Source: Paracoccus haematequi (lineage in GTDB: Bacteria; Pseudomonadota; Alphaproteobacteria; Rhodobacterales; Rhodobacteraceae). From it: DNA of 64,000 bases. Each line of letters opens with the position of its first letter. Positions within the stretch are counted from its first letter, which is position 1. Below are positions 24,253 through 35,075 of this stretch, piece after piece. The DNA is taken from assembly GCA_945881965.1 (NCBI GenBank), contig CAMCVS010000002.1:124001-188000 (forward strand). Reading direction: 5' to 3'. Position numbers and translations under genes: made by a program. The notes under the pieces were generated by a model, which was not told the DNA's origin, ran no database searches, and worked only from the letters and a program-made list of their open reading frames with translations.

Positions 24253-24612
24253 ATGAAGGAACTGACCCTTGAGACCCTGATCGCGGTCTGGGAAGAAATG
24301 TTCGGCGCGGGCCTGTTCTGGGCGATGGTCGTGGCGGCGGTGATCATCACGCTGGCTTATGCCTATGTGCTGATCCGCGACCGCGCGGTGAGCTGGCGCA
24401 AGTTTCTGCTGGCGCAACTGTCGATGCCGTTCGGCGCGGTAGCGGCAGTGGTGTTTGTCTGGCAGATCACGAAATCCGGGTTCCGCGATATCGGCGGCCC
24501 GGTGGATGTGATTGTATTGGCGGGCGTCGCCATCGGCGGTGCTGTCGGGTTGGCAATTCTGGTCTATACGCTGGAATCGCTGTTCTGGCCCAACCGTCGC
24601 AACGCAGGATGA
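24253..24612 (+). CDS. small membrane protein of the SQR operon (DUF5368-like)
   Basis: A 119-residue protein with three hydrophobic segments (about residues 18-42, 53-73, 82-105) and a charged loop DRAVSWRKF. It resembles the DUF5368 family as I recall it, but no function is known to me. It starts 10 bases after the SQR stop behind GAGGAGATCGCC and ends 4 bases before the anion-channel gene, so the three are co-transcribed. A role in anchoring SQR or in sulfur-species transport is only a guess. Confidence 0.72.
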   Translation: MKELTLETLIAVWEEMFGAGLFWAMVVAAVIITLAYAYVLIRDRAVSWRKFLLAQLSMPFGAVAAVVFVWQITKSGFRDIGGPVDVIVLAGVAIGGAVGLAILVYTLESLFWPNRRNAG

Positions 24613-24616
24613 TCCG

Positions 24617-25591
24617 ATGACCGACGCTGCCCACATCACCCCGTCCTGGCTGGAACATTTCCCGGTGCCGATGTTTGCCGTGACCATGGGGCTGGCGGGG
24701 CTGACGCTGGCGCTGCACGACGGGGAAACAGCGCTGGGGCTGGCGCATGGCGTGTCTCATGCGGCGTTCTGGGGCACGGCGGCGGTATTCGTTCTGATTG
24801 CGCTGACCTATGCCGCCAAGGCGCTGACCCATCCGCAGGCGGTGATGGCCGAATGGAACCACCCGGTACGGCTGTCGTTCTTTCCGGCAATCTCGATTTC
24901 GCTGCTGTTGATAGGCACGGCGGCGCTGCATGCGGCCCCCGGATTGGCGCTGTGGCTGTGGCTGCCGGGGACGGTGCTGCAATTTGTCCTGACGCTGGCG
25001 GTGATTTCGGGCTGGATTTCGGCGCGCGCGTTTCAGACCGGGGCGTTGAACCCCGGCTGGTTCATCCCGGCGGTGGGCAATGTGATCGTGCCGATTGCGG
25101 GGGTTGCCCTGGGCTATGCCGAGGTGTCGTGGTATTTCCTGTCGGTCGGGTTGATATTCTGGCTGGTGCTGCTGACGCTGGTGATGAACCGGCTGATGTT
25201 CCATGACCCGATGCCGGGGCGGTTGCAGCCATCCCTCGTGATCCTGATCGCGCCACCCGCTGTGGCCTTTATCGCCTGGACCCGGCTGCATGGCGGGCAG
25301 GTGGACGACATGGCCCGCATCCTGCTGAATGTGGCGTATTTCTTTACCATGCTGGTGGCGCTGAACCTGCCCCGCATCCTGAAACTGCCGTTCGTGGTGT
25401 CATTCTGGGCGCTGGGGTTCCCGTTTGCCGCCGTCACCATCGCCAGCTTTCGTTTCGCCAAGGCGACCGGGTCTGCGGTGCATCAGGGCATCGGGCTGCT
25501 GCTGTTGGCGGTGCTGGTCGTGATCATGACCGGGCTGGTGCTGCGGACGCTACGCGCGATCCTGCGCCACGAATTGTTCGTGCCGGAATGA
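24617..25591 (+). CDS. SLAC1/TehA-family anion channel
   Basis: A 324-residue membrane protein with ten hydrophobic segments in the TehA/SLAC1/Mae1 pattern. It has the N-terminal HFPVPMFAVTMGLAGLTLA signature, FFPAISISLLLIG, and NPGWFIPAVGNVIVPIAG. The family conducts small anions (nitrate, chloride, tellurite, C4 dicarboxylates, sulfite in yeast Ssu1). Third in the FnrL-linked SQR operon, it may export a sulfur oxyanion or hydrosulfide, which is inference from context. AGGATG precedes the ATG; the longer frame upstream overlaps the preceding gene. Confidence 0.85.
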   Translation: MTDAAHITPSWLEHFPVPMFAVTMGLAGLTLALHDGETALGLAHGVSHAAFWGTAAVFVLIALTYAAKALTHPQAVMAEWNHPVRLSFFPAISISLLLIGTAALHAAPGLALWLWLPGTVLQFVLTLAVISGWISARAFQTGALNPGWFIPAVGNVIVPIAGVALGYAEVSWYFLSVGLIFWLVLLTLVMNRLMFHDPMPGRLQPSLVILIAPPAVAFIAWTRLHGGQVDDMARILLNVAYFFTMLVALNLPRILKLPFVVSFWALGFPFAAVTIASFRFAKATGSAVHQGIGLLLLAVLVVIMTGLVLRTLRAILRHELFVPE

Positions 25592-25599
25592 TCCGGCAC

Positions 25600-27822
25600 C
25601 TAGCGGCTGTCATTGTCGCTGGGGAACATCGGATCGCGCTGTGATTGCGGTGACGCATCGCCCGGACCGGGTTGCGCGCTGCTACCGCCAAAGATGCCGC
25701 GCAGCAAATCCTCGATCATCGACCCGCCGGTGCCGTCGGGCGTAAAGACGACATCACCGGCACGGCCCGCGCCCGGTTCCAGCATAGGCAACGGGCGCGG
25801 CGGCACCCCGTCATGGACCCGCAGCATCACCTCGCGCCAGATATCGGATGGCAGGCCCGCGCCCGTCACCCCGGTCAGCGGTTTGTTGTCGTCATAGCCC
25901 ATCCAGACCCCCGCGACATAGTCGGCGGAGAACCCGATGAACCACGCATCGCGCGCGGCCTGCGTAGTGCCGGTCTTGCCCGCCACTTCGCGGTCGGGCA
26001 GGTTGGCGCGCGCACCCGTTCCGGTCAGCACCACCTGATGCATCATCCAGACCAGTTGCCGCGCTGCTTCCTCGGAGATGACCGACGCCCCGATGCCACC
26101 GGTCTGTTCGATCAGCGCCGAATTGTCGCGCCGCAGCCGCAAATCGACAAGGCCATAAGGCACCACGGCATAGCCGCCGTTCAGCAGCCCGGCATAGGCG
26201 CCGGTCATCTGCACCAGCGTCGATTCCGACGCCCCCAGTGCCAGCGCCGGACCTGCGGCCAGATCATCGCCGACGCCAAACCCCACGGCCACCCCGCGCA
26301 CCCGGTCCAGCCCGACCGATTGCGCCACCTTGACCGCCGGGATGTTCAGCGATTCCGCCAGCGCGGTGGTCAGCGTGACCTCGCCCCGGAATTTGCGGTC
26401 ATAGTTTTCCGGCGACCACGGGCCAGAGCCGGGGATATTGACGGTCAGCGGCGCATCATTGACCGTGTCGTTGCCGCTGGACCCGGCATCCAGCGCAGCC
26501 GCAAAGACGAACGGTTTGAACGCCGATCCGGTCTGGCGCAACGCCTGTGTTGCCCGGTTGAACGCGCCCACCACATTGGTATCGCGTCCGCCCACCATCG
26601 CGCGCACCGCGCCATCGGGCGACATCACCACGATCGCCGCCTGCGCCTTGGACCCGTCGCGCACCTTGGTGGCAAAGACATGCGCCAGCGCCTCTTCGGC
26701 GGCGCGTTGCACGCGGGGATCAATCGTGGTGCGGATGATCACATCCTCGGCGGTGTTGCGGGTGAAATAATCCGGCCCCGATGACATCACCCAATCGGCG
26801 AAATACCCGCCTGCGATCCGTTCCGCGCCTGCGGACAGCGTGGCGGGATTGGCCAGCGCCTGCGCCGCTTCGGTATCTGTCAGAAAGCCCTGATCGCGCA
26901 TCAGCCCGATCACCACGGCGGCGCGGGTCTGACTGCGGGCCAGGTTGGTGGTGGGCGCCAGCGTCGTGGGCGCAGTCAACAGCCCGGCAAGAATCGCCGC
27001 CTCGGGCGCGCTGACTGTCGCGGCGGGCTTGGCAAAGAACCGTTGCGCGGCCGCCTCGGCCCCATAAGCGCCGCCGCCCATATAGGCGCGGTTCAGATAG
27101 ATCGACAGGACTTCATCCTTGGAATAGGCCATCTCCATCGCCATGGCATAGATCGCCTCGGACCCTTTGCGCGCCAGCGTGGACCGGCGGCAATCGGCCT
27201 CATAGGCCTGTTCGGATGTCCATTTCGCGGTGTCATACACCTCGCCCATGCACAAGAGTTTCGCGGTCTGCTGCGTGATCGTGGACCCGCCGTTGCCTTT
27301 CAGCGGGTGACGCCCCTCGCGCATGTTGATCCGCATGGCGGACAGCACGCCGCGGGGCGAGACGCCGAAATGGCGGTAGAACCGTTTGTCCTCGGTGGCG
27401 ATCACGGCGTTCTTCAGATGCGGGCTGACGCTGTCGGCGGTGACCGCGCCGCCGAATTGCGCGCCACGCAGCGCGAAAATCGTGCCGTTGGCGTCCAGCA
27501 TGGTGACAGAGCCGCGCGCGCGCCCGTCCAGCAATTCATCCACCGGCGGCAGGGTCAGCGATTTGGCATAGATCACGCCGACAAGGATCAGCGCGGCCAG
27601 CGCGGATACCCGCCAGATCACCGCCCAGAGGCTGCGCAGCAACAGGATCGGCAAGGCCAGCAACCACCCCAACAGGCCGCGCGGGCGGGGTCTTGCGGGC
27701 TTGCGCGCCGGATTTGCGGGCGGTTTTTTCCCGTTGCCCGCCGTCGTTTTTGCTGGGGTCACGGCACGGCCATAGCGGCGTTCGGCCACCAATGGCGGAG
27801 TTTTGCGTGGTTTGCTGCTCAT
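25600..27822 (-). CDS. mrcA: penicillin-binding protein 1A, bifunctional
   Basis: Class A PBP of about 740 residues that polymerises and cross-links peptidoglycan. A basic, Pro-rich cytoplasmic tail (1-48) and membrane anchor (about 60-88) precede the GT51 glycosyltransferase with catalytic glutamate near residue 144 (ATEDKRFYRHFG). The transpeptidase has SAFK with the active serine near 433, ESLNIP (SxN) and AGKTGTTQ (KTG). The C-terminus is a short Pro/Ser-rich tail. The start at 27822 has AGGGCG upstream; an ATG 11 codons earlier is the alternative. Convergent with the SLAC1 gene. Confidence 0.93.
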   Translation of the reverse strand: MSSKPRKTPPLVAERRYGRAVTPAKTTAGNGKKPPANPARKPARPRPRGLLGWLLALPILLLRSLWAVIWRVSALAALILVGVIYAKSLTLPPVDELLDGRARGSVTMLDANGTIFALRGAQFGGAVTADSVSPHLKNAVIATEDKRFYRHFGVSPRGVLSAMRINMREGRHPLKGNGGSTITQQTAKLLCMGEVYDTAKWTSEQAYEADCRRSTLARKGSEAIYAMAMEMAYSKDEVLSIYLNRAYMGGGAYGAEAAAQRFFAKPAATVSAPEAAILAGLLTAPTTLAPTTNLARSQTRAAVVIGLMRDQGFLTDTEAAQALANPATLSAGAERIAGGYFADWVMSSGPDYFTRNTAEDVIIRTTIDPRVQRAAEEALAHVFATKVRDGSKAQAAIVVMSPDGAVRAMVGGRDTNVVGAFNRATQALRQTGSAFKPFVFAAALDAGSSGNDTVNDAPLTVNIPGSGPWSPENYDRKFRGEVTLTTALAESLNIPAVKVAQSVGLDRVRGVAVGFGVGDDLAAGPALALGASESTLVQMTGAYAGLLNGGYAVVPYGLVDLRLRRDNSALIEQTGGIGASVISEEAARQLVWMMHQVVLTGTGARANLPDREVAGKTGTTQAARDAWFIGFSADYVAGVWMGYDDNKPLTGVTGAGLPSDIWREVMLRVHDGVPPRPLPMLEPGAGRAGDVVFTPDGTGGSMIEDLLRGIFGGSSAQPGPGDASPQSQRDPMFPSDNDSR

Positions 27823-27904
27823 GTTTCGCCCTGCTCGACGCCGTGATTGGGACAAGGATAGTCGTTTCGCGCGGCGATGTAGAGGGTCAGGTCACGCGAC
27901 AAGG

Positions 27905-27960
27905 ATTTTTCAGGTGCCGTAAAATTATGCAGATCAAGTTTTGCGCATAAAATTTCATCA
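27905..27960. promoter_or_regulatory. AT-rich island upstream of glnK with TTATGC/GCATAA dyad
   Basis: The 273-base gap between PBP1A and glnK is mostly GC-rich except for this segment. It contains TTATGC (27925-27930) and GCATAA (27945-27950) separated by 14 bases. No sigma-54 -24/-12 element is evident, which fits Rhodobacter-type nitrogen promoters where NtrC acts with the housekeeping sigma. A role as regulator site is inference. Confidence 0.3.
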
Positions 27961-28074
27961 CATAGCGCCTTTCCGCCTTTGTTTTGCGGGTCTTTCCCTT
28001 CATCCGCGCCGCCGTGCGCGCTTTGCTGCAACTGCACAGGCGGGGGGCGACCCTTGCGGAACAGATCAAACTGA

Positions 28075-28434
<360 letters not shown>

Positions 28435-28462
28435 TCCGCGCGACAAAGGGGAAACCACAAAC

Positions 28463-29986
28463 ATGAGCACGTTTATGAAATCTGCCGGCCTTGGCGCGTT
28501 GGGGGCATCGGTATTTGCCGCTTTGCCCGCATGGGCGCAAACAGCCACGACCGAAACGGCTGCCACCACATCCGAAGCCGCCGCGCTGGTGCCTTATGTC
28601 TATGAAAAGACCGTCAACAATGGCGATGTCGCATGGATGAGCATCTCGACCGTGCTGGTCTTGCTGATGATCATTCCGGGGCTGGCGCTGTTTTATGGCG
28701 GTCTGGTCCGCACCAAGAACATGGTGTCAGTGCTGACGCAGGTCTTTGCGATCTGTGGCGTGGTCGCCATGATCTGGGTGACCTACGGCTATTCGCTGGC
28801 CTTCAGCTATGGCGGGGCGATGGACACCTATGTGGGTGGCCTGTCCAAGATGTTCCTTTCGGGCGTTGATGCGACGACGCTGGTGCCGACGTTCACCAAC
28901 GGGGTCTGGCTGCCGGAATACACCTTTATCGCGTTCCAGATGACATTCGCGATGATCACGCCGGCCCTGATCGTTGGCGCCTTTGCCGAACGGATCAAGT
29001 TTAGCGCGCTGCTCGTTTTCACGATCCTGTGGGTCACGTTCATCTATTTCCCGATGGCCCATATGGTCTGGTGGTGGGGCGGCCCCGACTTCCTTGCGGA
29101 ACAGCAGACGCTGAAACTGATCGCCGAAGCGGCGGGCGACACCGCTGCCGCCGAAGCCGCCGCTGCCAATCTGGCCGCGAACGGCCTGCTCTGGAACTGG
29201 GGCGCGCTGGATTTCGCAGGCGGCACCGTGGTGCATATCAACGCGGGCATCGCCGGTCTGGTGGGCGCGCTGATGATCGGCAAGCGTGTCGGCTACGGCA
29301 AGGACAACATGGCGCCCCATTCGATGACCATGACCATGATCGGTGCGGCGCTGCTGTGGGTCGGCTGGTTCGGGTTCAACGCCGGGTCCAACTTTGAAGC
29401 GAACGCGATCACGTCGCTGGCCATCGTCAACACGTTTGTTGCCGCCGCCGCTGCCGGTCTTGCCTGGATGTTCGCGGAATGGCTGCTGAAGGGGCGTCCG
29501 TCGCTGCTGGGGCTGGTGTCGGGCGTCGTGACCGGTCTGGTGGCCGTCACGCCCGCGGCCGGTTTCGCAGGCCCGATGGGGTCGCTGGTGCTGGGCTTGA
29601 TTGGCGGGGTCGCCTGTTTCTTCTTCGTGGCCTACGTCAAGAATGCCTTCAAACTGGACGACAGCCTTGACGTGTTCGGCATCCATGGCCTGGCCGGGAT
29701 CATCGGCGCCATCGGCACCGGCATTCTGGTCAACCCGGCCCTGGGTGGCGCAGGTGTGCCCGATTACCTGTCGGTTCCCGGCACGCTGCAGGTCGCGCCC
29801 TATGACTTTGCCTTCATGCTGACGGCGCAGATCAAAGCGGTGCTGTTCACCATCGTCTTTGTCGGCATCGGGTCGGCGATCATCTACAAGCTGGTCGATC
29901 TGATCATCGGCCTGCGGGTGACCTCGGACGAGGAACGCGAAGGCCTTGATCTGTCAACGCATGGCGAAAGCGCCTATCACAACTGA
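28463..29986 (+). CDS. amtB: ammonium transporter
   Basis: AmtB channel of about 507 residues with an N-terminal signal sequence (LGALGASVFAALPAWA) and eleven membrane helices. The twin-histidine pore is visible in GGTVVHINAGIAGL and VFGIHGLAGIIG, and the gating segment GGPDF follows HMVWWW. An alanine-rich periplasmic insertion (about residues 215-245) lengthens it relative to E. coli. The C-terminal cytosolic tail GLRVTSDEEREGLDLSTHGE, which contacts GlnK, is conserved. GGGGAAACC precedes the ATG at 28463; a strong terminator follows. Confidence 0.95.
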   Translation: MSTFMKSAGLGALGASVFAALPAWAQTATTETAATTSEAAALVPYVYEKTVNNGDVAWMSISTVLVLLMIIPGLALFYGGLVRTKNMVSVLTQVFAICGVVAMIWVTYGYSLAFSYGGAMDTYVGGLSKMFLSGVDATTLVPTFTNGVWLPEYTFIAFQMTFAMITPALIVGAFAERIKFSALLVFTILWVTFIYFPMAHMVWWWGGPDFLAEQQTLKLIAEAAGDTAAAEAAAANLAANGLLWNWGALDFAGGTVVHINAGIAGLVGALMIGKRVGYGKDNMAPHSMTMTMIGAALLWVGWFGFNAGSNFEANAITSLAIVNTFVAAAAAGLAWMFAEWLLKGRPSLLGLVSGVVTGLVAVTPAAGFAGPMGSLVLGLIGGVACFFFVAYVKNAFKLDDSLDVFGIHGLAGIIGAIGTGILVNPALGGAGVPDYLSVPGTLQVAPYDFAFMLTAQIKAVLFTIVFVGIGSAIIYKLVDLIIGLRVTSDEEREGLDLSTHGESAYHN

Positions 29987-30007
29987 TCCTCCCTCAGGTG
30001 TGATCTG

Positions 30008-30037
30008 GCCCCGGGCGGCAATGCCCGGGGCTTTTTT
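30008..30037 (+). terminator. terminator after amtB
   Basis: GCCCCGGGC (30008-30016) pairs perfectly with GCCCGGGGC (30023-30031) around a 6-base loop, followed by six T. It may also serve the convergent rhodanese gene. Confidence 0.92.
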
Positions 30038-30039
30038 CG

Positions 30040-30417
30040 TTACGGCGTGACCAGTTGCGGCGCCCCCGTCGCCATGTTGGTCCCGACATACGGCAGGCCC
30101 GCCGCCTTCCAGGCGCCAAAACCGCCTTCCAGATGCGCAATCTGTGTGACGCCCGCCGCCATCGCCGCCCGCGCCACCCGTTCCGACCGCACGCCGGACC
30201 CGCAATGGAACACGATGCGCTTGTCGGTCTGGCCCGGCAGTTTTGCCGGGTCAAAGAACGCCAGCGGCATCAAGAGCGCGCCGGGGATATGTTCGAACAT
30301 GAATTCTTGTGGCGTGCGCACGTCGATCACCACGATCTGGTTGGCGTCAAAGGCGGCTTTGACCTCGGCGGCGGTCCAGGTTTCGAACGTGGCACCATTG
30401 GCGGTTTCTGATTTCAT
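30040..30417 (-). CDS. single-domain rhodanese-like sulfurtransferase
   Basis: A 125-residue rhodanese-homology protein. The active-site loop is FHCGSGVRSE near residue 73 with the catalytic cysteine; DVRTPQEF and HIPGALLMP mark the fold. It lacks a signal peptide, so is cytosolic. AGGAG before the ATG at 30417 sets the start. It converges on amtB and is divergent from puuD. It may move sulfane sulfur, but the sulfide gene cluster is 5 kb away and separately transcribed. Confidence 0.9.
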   Translation of the reverse strand: MKSETANGATFETWTAAEVKAAFDANQIVVIDVRTPQEFMFEHIPGALLMPLAFFDPAKLPGQTDKRIVFHCGSGVRSERVARAAMAAGVTQIAHLEGGFGAWKAAGLPYVGTNMATGAPQLVTP

Positions 30418-30583
30418 CGCGGTCTCCTGACTATGGGGCAATTGCCCGGCGGATGGACAGATGCGTGGCGGGGCCAGCAAAGAACCGACGTCGGATCACC
30501 GCCCCGCTTGCATCTTGCGGTGCATTCATACGATCAATCAAGCCAAGCGCCACCCACCCGGCGCAACAGAAAGGTGCGACAGG

Positions 30584-31813
30584 ATGGACATGGGTTTCGC
30601 AGGCGCGGTGATCTGGGATTGGGCGGAATTCGCGATCCGCTGGTTGCATGTGATCACAGGCATCGCGTGGATCGGATCGTCGTTCTATTTCATCGCGCTG
30701 GATCTAGGGTTGCACCGCGACCGCAATCTGGCCTCGGGCGCAGATGGCGAGGAATGGCAGGTCCACGGCGGCGGGTTCTATCACATCCAGAAATATCTGG
30801 TCGCCCCCGCAAACATGCCCGACCATCTGGTCTGGTTCAAATGGGAAAGCTATGCCACCTGGTTGACCGGGTTCGCCCTGCTGGCGGTGGTTTATTACGT
30901 CGGGGCCGAGTTTTACCTGATCGACGCAAATGTGCTGGACCTGTCGCCATGGCAGGCGATCGCGCTGTCGGTGGCGTCATTGGCTTTTGGCTGGGTCGCC
31001 TACAACACGCTGTGCCGTCTGTTCGTCGATGCGGATCAGACCGTGCTGATGGTGGCTTTGTTCGGCGTGCTGGTGGCGATGGCGCTTTTCTACACCTCGG
31101 TGTTCTCGGGCCGCGCGGCGCTGCTGCATCTGGGCGCCTTCACCGCCACGATCATGAGCGCGAACGTGTTCATGATCATCATCCCGAACCAGAAGATCGT
31201 GGTGGCCGACCTGATCGCAGGCCGCAAGCCTGACGCGAAATACGGCAAGATCGCCAAGCAACGCTCGTTGCACAACAATTACCTGACGCTGCCGGTGATC
31301 TTCCTGATGCTGTCCAATCACTACCCGCTGGCCTTTGGCACCCAGCACACCTGGGCGATTGCCAGCCTGGTGTTCCTGATGGGGGTGACGATCCGGCATT
31401 TCTTCAACACCATGCATGCCCGCAAGGGGATGGTGTGGTGGACCTGGGGCGCGACGACGGTCATCTTCCTTATGATCGTGTGGCTGTCGTCATCCGGCCC
31501 ACGCGTGACGCCGGAAGAGGCGGCGATGGGTCCGGGCGCGCGCTTTGCCGCCGCCGACGGGTTCGAACAGGTCACAGAGATTGTCGCCACGCGCTGTGCC
31601 ATGTGTCACGCGGCGGAACCGGGATGGGCGGGGCTGTATTGGGCGCCCAAGGGTGTGCATCTGGAAACCCCCGCGCAGGTCGCCGAACATGCCCGCGCGA
31701 TTTATGCGCAATCGGCGATCAGCCACGCCATGCCGCCCGCCAACCTGAGCGCGATGCAAGACACCGAACGCGCCGCGATTGCCGCGTGGTATCAGGCCGC
31801 CATTGGCGGCTAA
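30584..31813 (+). CDS. puuD: membrane-bound urate hydroxylase with C-terminal cytochrome c
   Basis: PuuD-type urate-oxidising enzyme of 409 residues. The N-terminal DUF989 membrane domain has about eight helices (starting [21 protein letters not shown]), with His in [16 protein letters not shown] and RHFFNTMHA regions. A C-terminal periplasmic cytochrome c domain carries the haem motif CAMCH at residues 338-342 with methionine ligand candidate in HAMPPANLS. It couples urate oxidation to the respiratory chain instead of producing peroxide. The start may be the ATG at 30584 or 30590. No other purine gene is adjacent. Confidence 0.9.
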   Translation: MDMGFAGAVIWDWAEFAIRWLHVITGIAWIGSSFYFIALDLGLHRDRNLASGADGEEWQVHGGGFYHIQKYLVAPANMPDHLVWFKWESYATWLTGFALLAVVYYVGAEFYLIDANVLDLSPWQAIALSVASLAFGWVAYNTLCRLFVDADQTVLMVALFGVLVAMALFYTSVFSGRAALLHLGAFTATIMSANVFMIIIPNQKIVVADLIAGRKPDAKYGKIAKQRSLHNNYLTLPVIFLMLSNHYPLAFGTQHTWAIASLVFLMGVTIRHFFNTMHARKGMVWWTWGATTVIFLMIVWLSSSGPRVTPEEAAMGPGARFAAADGFEQVTEIVATRCAMCHAAEPGWAGLYWAPKGVHLETPAQVAEHARAIYAQSAISHAMPPANLSAMQDTERAAIAAWYQAAIGG

Positions 31814-31854
31814 GTCTGTGGCAGAATCGGATCAGACACGCTAGATATCGGGGC

Positions 31855-33696
31855 ATGTCACAACCCAGCCCCAACATATCCACAGACATGCCAGTGATCC
31901 GGCAGTTGGACGACTCCGCCGTCAACCGCATCGCGGCGGGCGAGGTGGTGGAACGCCCCGCTTCCGCCGTCAAGGAACTGGTGGAAAACGCGCTGGACGC
32001 GGGCGCGACCCGGATCGAGGTCACGATTGCGGATGGCGGCAAAAGCCTGATCCGCGTCACCGATGATGGCCACGGCATCCCGGCGGATCAACTGGCGCTG
32101 GCACTGTCGCGCCATGCGACGTCCAAGATCGACGGCTCTGACCTGTTGAACATCCACAGCTTCGGCTTTCGCGGCGAGGCGCTGCCATCTCTGGCCGCTG
32201 TGGGTCGGCTGTTGATCACCACCCGCGCGCGCGGTGCGGCCGAGGCGGCGATGATCCGGTCCTATGGCGGGCGCACCGATCCGGTGCGGCCTGCGGCGCT
32301 GACGCGCGGCACGGTCGTGGACCTGCGCGACCTGTTCCACGCCACGCCCGCGCGGCTGAAATTCCTGCGCGTGGATCGGTCCGAAACGCTGGCGGTGTCG
32401 GACACCGTCAAACGGCTGGCGATGGCCGCGCCGTGGTGCGGTTTTGTGCTGCGCGATACCACGGGGGGCGGCGAGGGGCGGGTTCTGTTCCGCGCCGATC
32501 CCGAAACCGGCGATCTGTTCGACGCGCTGCGCGCGCGGCTGACATGCGTGCTGGGCCGTGATTTCACCGACAACGCGCTGCGCATCGACGCCGAACGTGA
32601 CCAGCACCGCCTGACCGGGTTCGCCGCCCTTCCGACATGGTCGCGCGGGACGGCGGTGGCGCAATTCCTGTTCGTCAACGGGCGGCCCGTGCGTGACAAG
32701 CTGTTCGTGGGGGCCTTGCGCGCCGCCTATGCCGATGTGTTGTCGCGCGACCGTCACCCGGCTGCGGCGCTGTTTCTGGACCTGCCGCCGACCTTGGTGG
32801 ATGTGAACGTCCACCCCGCGAAATCCGAGGTGCGATTCCGCGACCCCGGCACCGCGCGCGGGCTGATCATCACCGCGCTGCGCCATGCGCTGGCGGGCGC
32901 GGGGCATCGCGCGTCATCCACCGTGGCCGATGCGACGCTGGGCGCGTTCCGGCTGGAACCGGCGGGATCGGCGCGGATTTACCAGATGGACCGGCCTTCG
33001 CAGGGGGCGCTGACACAGGCGTATCAGGCGCAGGCCCCTCAGACTCCGGGCTTTGCCGATCTGGGTGCCGCGTTTTCGGGCCGGGTGGAACCCACGGATG
33101 ACGCCGCTCTGGATCATCCGTTGGGTGCCGCGCGCGCGCAATTGCATGAGAATTACATCATCGCCCAGACCCGCACCGGCATGATCATCGTCGATCAGCA
33201 TGCCGCGCATGAACGGCTGGTCTATGAACGGCTGAAGGCGCAGATGGCGGATCGCGGCGTGGCCTCGCAGGCGCTGCTGATCCCCGAGATTGTCACGCTG
33301 TCCGACAGCGACGCACAGCGCCTGCTGGACGTGGCGGATGATCTGGCGCGGCTGGGGTTGGTTCTGGAGCCCTTCGGCCCCGGTGCGTTGGCGGTGCGGG
33401 AAACGCCCGCCGCGCTTGGCGTCGTCGATGCCGGGGCGCTCTTGCGCGATATCGTCGATGAACTGGCGGATGATGGCCAAACGCGCAGCGTGCAGGCACG
33501 GCTGGACGCGATCCTGTCGCGCATGTCCTGCCACGGGTCGATCCGGTCGGGCCGCCGGATGCAGGCCGCCGAGATGAACGCCCTGTTGCGCGAGATGGAG
33601 GCGACGCCCTTGTCCGGGCAATGCAACCACGGGCGGCCGACCTATGTGGAATTGCGGCTGATCGATATCGAAAAGCTGTTCGGACGCCGGACATGA
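31855..33696 (+). CDS. mutL: DNA mismatch repair protein MutL
   Basis: A 613-residue MutL. The GHL ATPase has [20 protein letters not shown] (motif I), VTDDGHGIP (motif II) and FGFRGEAL (motif III). The C-terminal domain has the endonuclease motif [20 protein letters not shown] and CNHGRPT, as expected in organisms without MutH. The ATG at 31855 has only a weak GGGG before it; an in-frame ATG 11 codons later is the alternative. The stop overlaps the rmuC start by four bases. Confidence 0.95.
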   Translation: MSQPSPNISTDMPVIRQLDDSAVNRIAAGEVVERPASAVKELVENALDAGATRIEVTIADGGKSLIRVTDDGHGIPADQLALALSRHATSKIDGSDLLNIHSFGFRGEALPSLAAVGRLLITTRARGAAEAAMIRSYGGRTDPVRPAALTRGTVVDLRDLFHATPARLKFLRVDRSETLAVSDTVKRLAMAAPWCGFVLRDTTGGGEGRVLFRADPETGDLFDALRARLTCVLGRDFTDNALRIDAERDQHRLTGFAALPTWSRGTAVAQFLFVNGRPVRDKLFVGALRAAYADVLSRDRHPAAALFLDLPPTLVDVNVHPAKSEVRFRDPGTARGLIITALRHALAGAGHRASSTVADATLGAFRLEPAGSARIYQMDRPSQGALTQAYQAQAPQTPGFADLGAAFSGRVEPTDDAALDHPLGAARAQLHENYIIAQTRTGMIIVDQHAAHERLVYERLKAQMADRGVASQALLIPEIVTLSDSDAQRLLDVADDLARLGLVLEPFGPGALAVRETPAALGVVDAGALLRDIVDELADDGQTRSVQARLDAILSRMSCHGSIRSGRRMQAAEMNALLREMEATPLSGQCNHGRPTYVELRLIDIEKLFGRRT

Positions 33697-34874
33697 TCAC
33701 GCTTTATGGTCAGACCTTCATGCTGGACGACCCGCGCGTGATCGCGGTGCTGGTGGGTACAGCGGTGGCGTTATTGATGCTGGTGCTGCTGATATTGGCG
33801 GTGCGCGCGGCGGGACGGTCGGCGCGGCTGACCGAACCCTTGATCCATTCCGTGACCGCGATGACCCAGCGGGTGCAGGCGTTATCCGATGGGCAACAGC
33901 AATTGGCGGGCGGCCTGACCCATGTGTCTGACGCACAGGCCGCCGCGCAGGCGCATATGATCCGCCTGATGGAAACCCGGCTGGCGCAGGTTTCCACCGC
34001 GATGACCGAAAACCTGCAAGGCTCGGCCCGACGCACCGCGCAATCCCTTGGCGATCTGCAACAGCGGCTGGCGGCCATCGACAAGGCGCAGGACAATATC
34101 GTCAAACTGTCCGGCGATGTGCTGTCCTTGCAGGATATCCTGTCGAACAAGCAGACGCGCGGGGCGTTTGGCGAAATTCAGTTGCATGATATCGTGCTGA
34201 AGGCGCTGCCATCGGATGCCTATACCATGCAGGCAACGCTGTCGAACGGGCGGCGGGCGGATTGCCTGATCCACCTGCCCAATCCGCCCGGCCCGATCGT
34301 GATCGACAGCAAATTCCCGCTGGAAGCCTATGAGGCGCTGCGCCGCGCCGAGTCGCCCGAAGCACTGGCCCGTGCCGCACAACAGTTCCGGTTGTCCGTG
34401 CGCACCCATATCCGCGCCATCGCCGACCGCTATGTGATCGAAGGCGAAACGGCAGACGGCGCGATGATGTTCCTGCCCTCCGAGGCGGTCTATGCCGAAT
34501 TGCACGCTAATTTCCCCGATGTGGTGCGCGAGGGGTTCGCCGCACGGGTCTGGATCGTGTCGCCGACCACCGCGATGGCGACGCTGCACACCATGCGCGC
34601 CATCCTGAAAGACGCGCGGATGCGCGAACAGGCGGGCGCGATCCGGCGCGAATTGGCGGCGCTTTATGGCGATATCGACCGGCTGGTGACGCGGGTGGGC
34701 AATCTGGACCGCCATTTCGGGCAGGCCGCGAAGGACATCGAGGAAATCAAGATCAGCGCCGACAAGGCCGGCAAACGCGCGCGCCGTCTGGACAATTTCG
34801 ACTTCGAGGAACTGGCCCCCGATCTGATCGCGCCTGTGGTCACCGACGAAGGCCCGGTGAAAATCCCGCGCTGA
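33693..34874 (+). CDS. rmuC: DNA recombination protein RmuC
   Basis: A 393-residue RmuC-family protein. An N-terminal membrane anchor (about residues 14-36) is followed by a coiled coil (about 45-130) and the nuclease-like core with [35 protein letters not shown] and [15 protein letters not shown]. coli RmuC limits inversions at short repeats. The ATGA overlap with mutL suggests a repair operon; tRNA-Arg lies downstream on the other strand. Confidence 0.92.
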   Translation: MITLYGQTFMLDDPRVIAVLVGTAVALLMLVLLILAVRAAGRSARLTEPLIHSVTAMTQRVQALSDGQQQLAGGLTHVSDAQAAAQAHMIRLMETRLAQVSTAMTENLQGSARRTAQSLGDLQQRLAAIDKAQDNIVKLSGDVLSLQDILSNKQTRGAFGEIQLHDIVLKALPSDAYTMQATLSNGRRADCLIHLPNPPGPIVIDSKFPLEAYEALRRAESPEALARAAQQFRLSVRTHIRAIADRYVIEGETADGAMMFLPSEAVYAELHANFPDVVREGFAARVWIVSPTTAMATLHTMRAILKDARMREQAGAIRRELAALYGDIDRLVTRVGNLDRHFGQAAKDIEEIKISADKAGKRARRLDNFDFEELAPDLIAPVVTDEGPVKIPR

Positions 34875-34901
34875 TGGGGGGCACACTTGCAGCGCAGAAA
34901 A

Positions 34902-34978
34902 TGGTGATCCCGGCGGGATTCGAACCTGCAACCTGTCCCTTAGGAGGGGACTGCTCTATCCAGTTGAGCCACGGGACC
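34902..34978 (-). tRNA. tRNA-Arg (anticodon CCT)
   Basis: The minus strand folds as a cloverleaf: acceptor GGTCCCG with CGGGATC (one G-T pair), D-arm GGCTC..GAGC, anticodon stem GTCCC/GGGAC with loop CTCCTAA (anticodon CCT), and T-arm with GGTTCGAATC. Discriminator A and an encoded CCA end at 34902. It reads AGG codons, which are rare in this GC-rich coding. Confidence 0.95.
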
Positions 34979-35075
34979 ACTGCGCGGCGTTCTAGCCAAA
35001 GCAGCGCGACTTGTCACCCGGCTTGAAGCCGTCCTGCCGCGCGCTTAGGCTGTGGCCAACACAAGGAGCCCGCCC

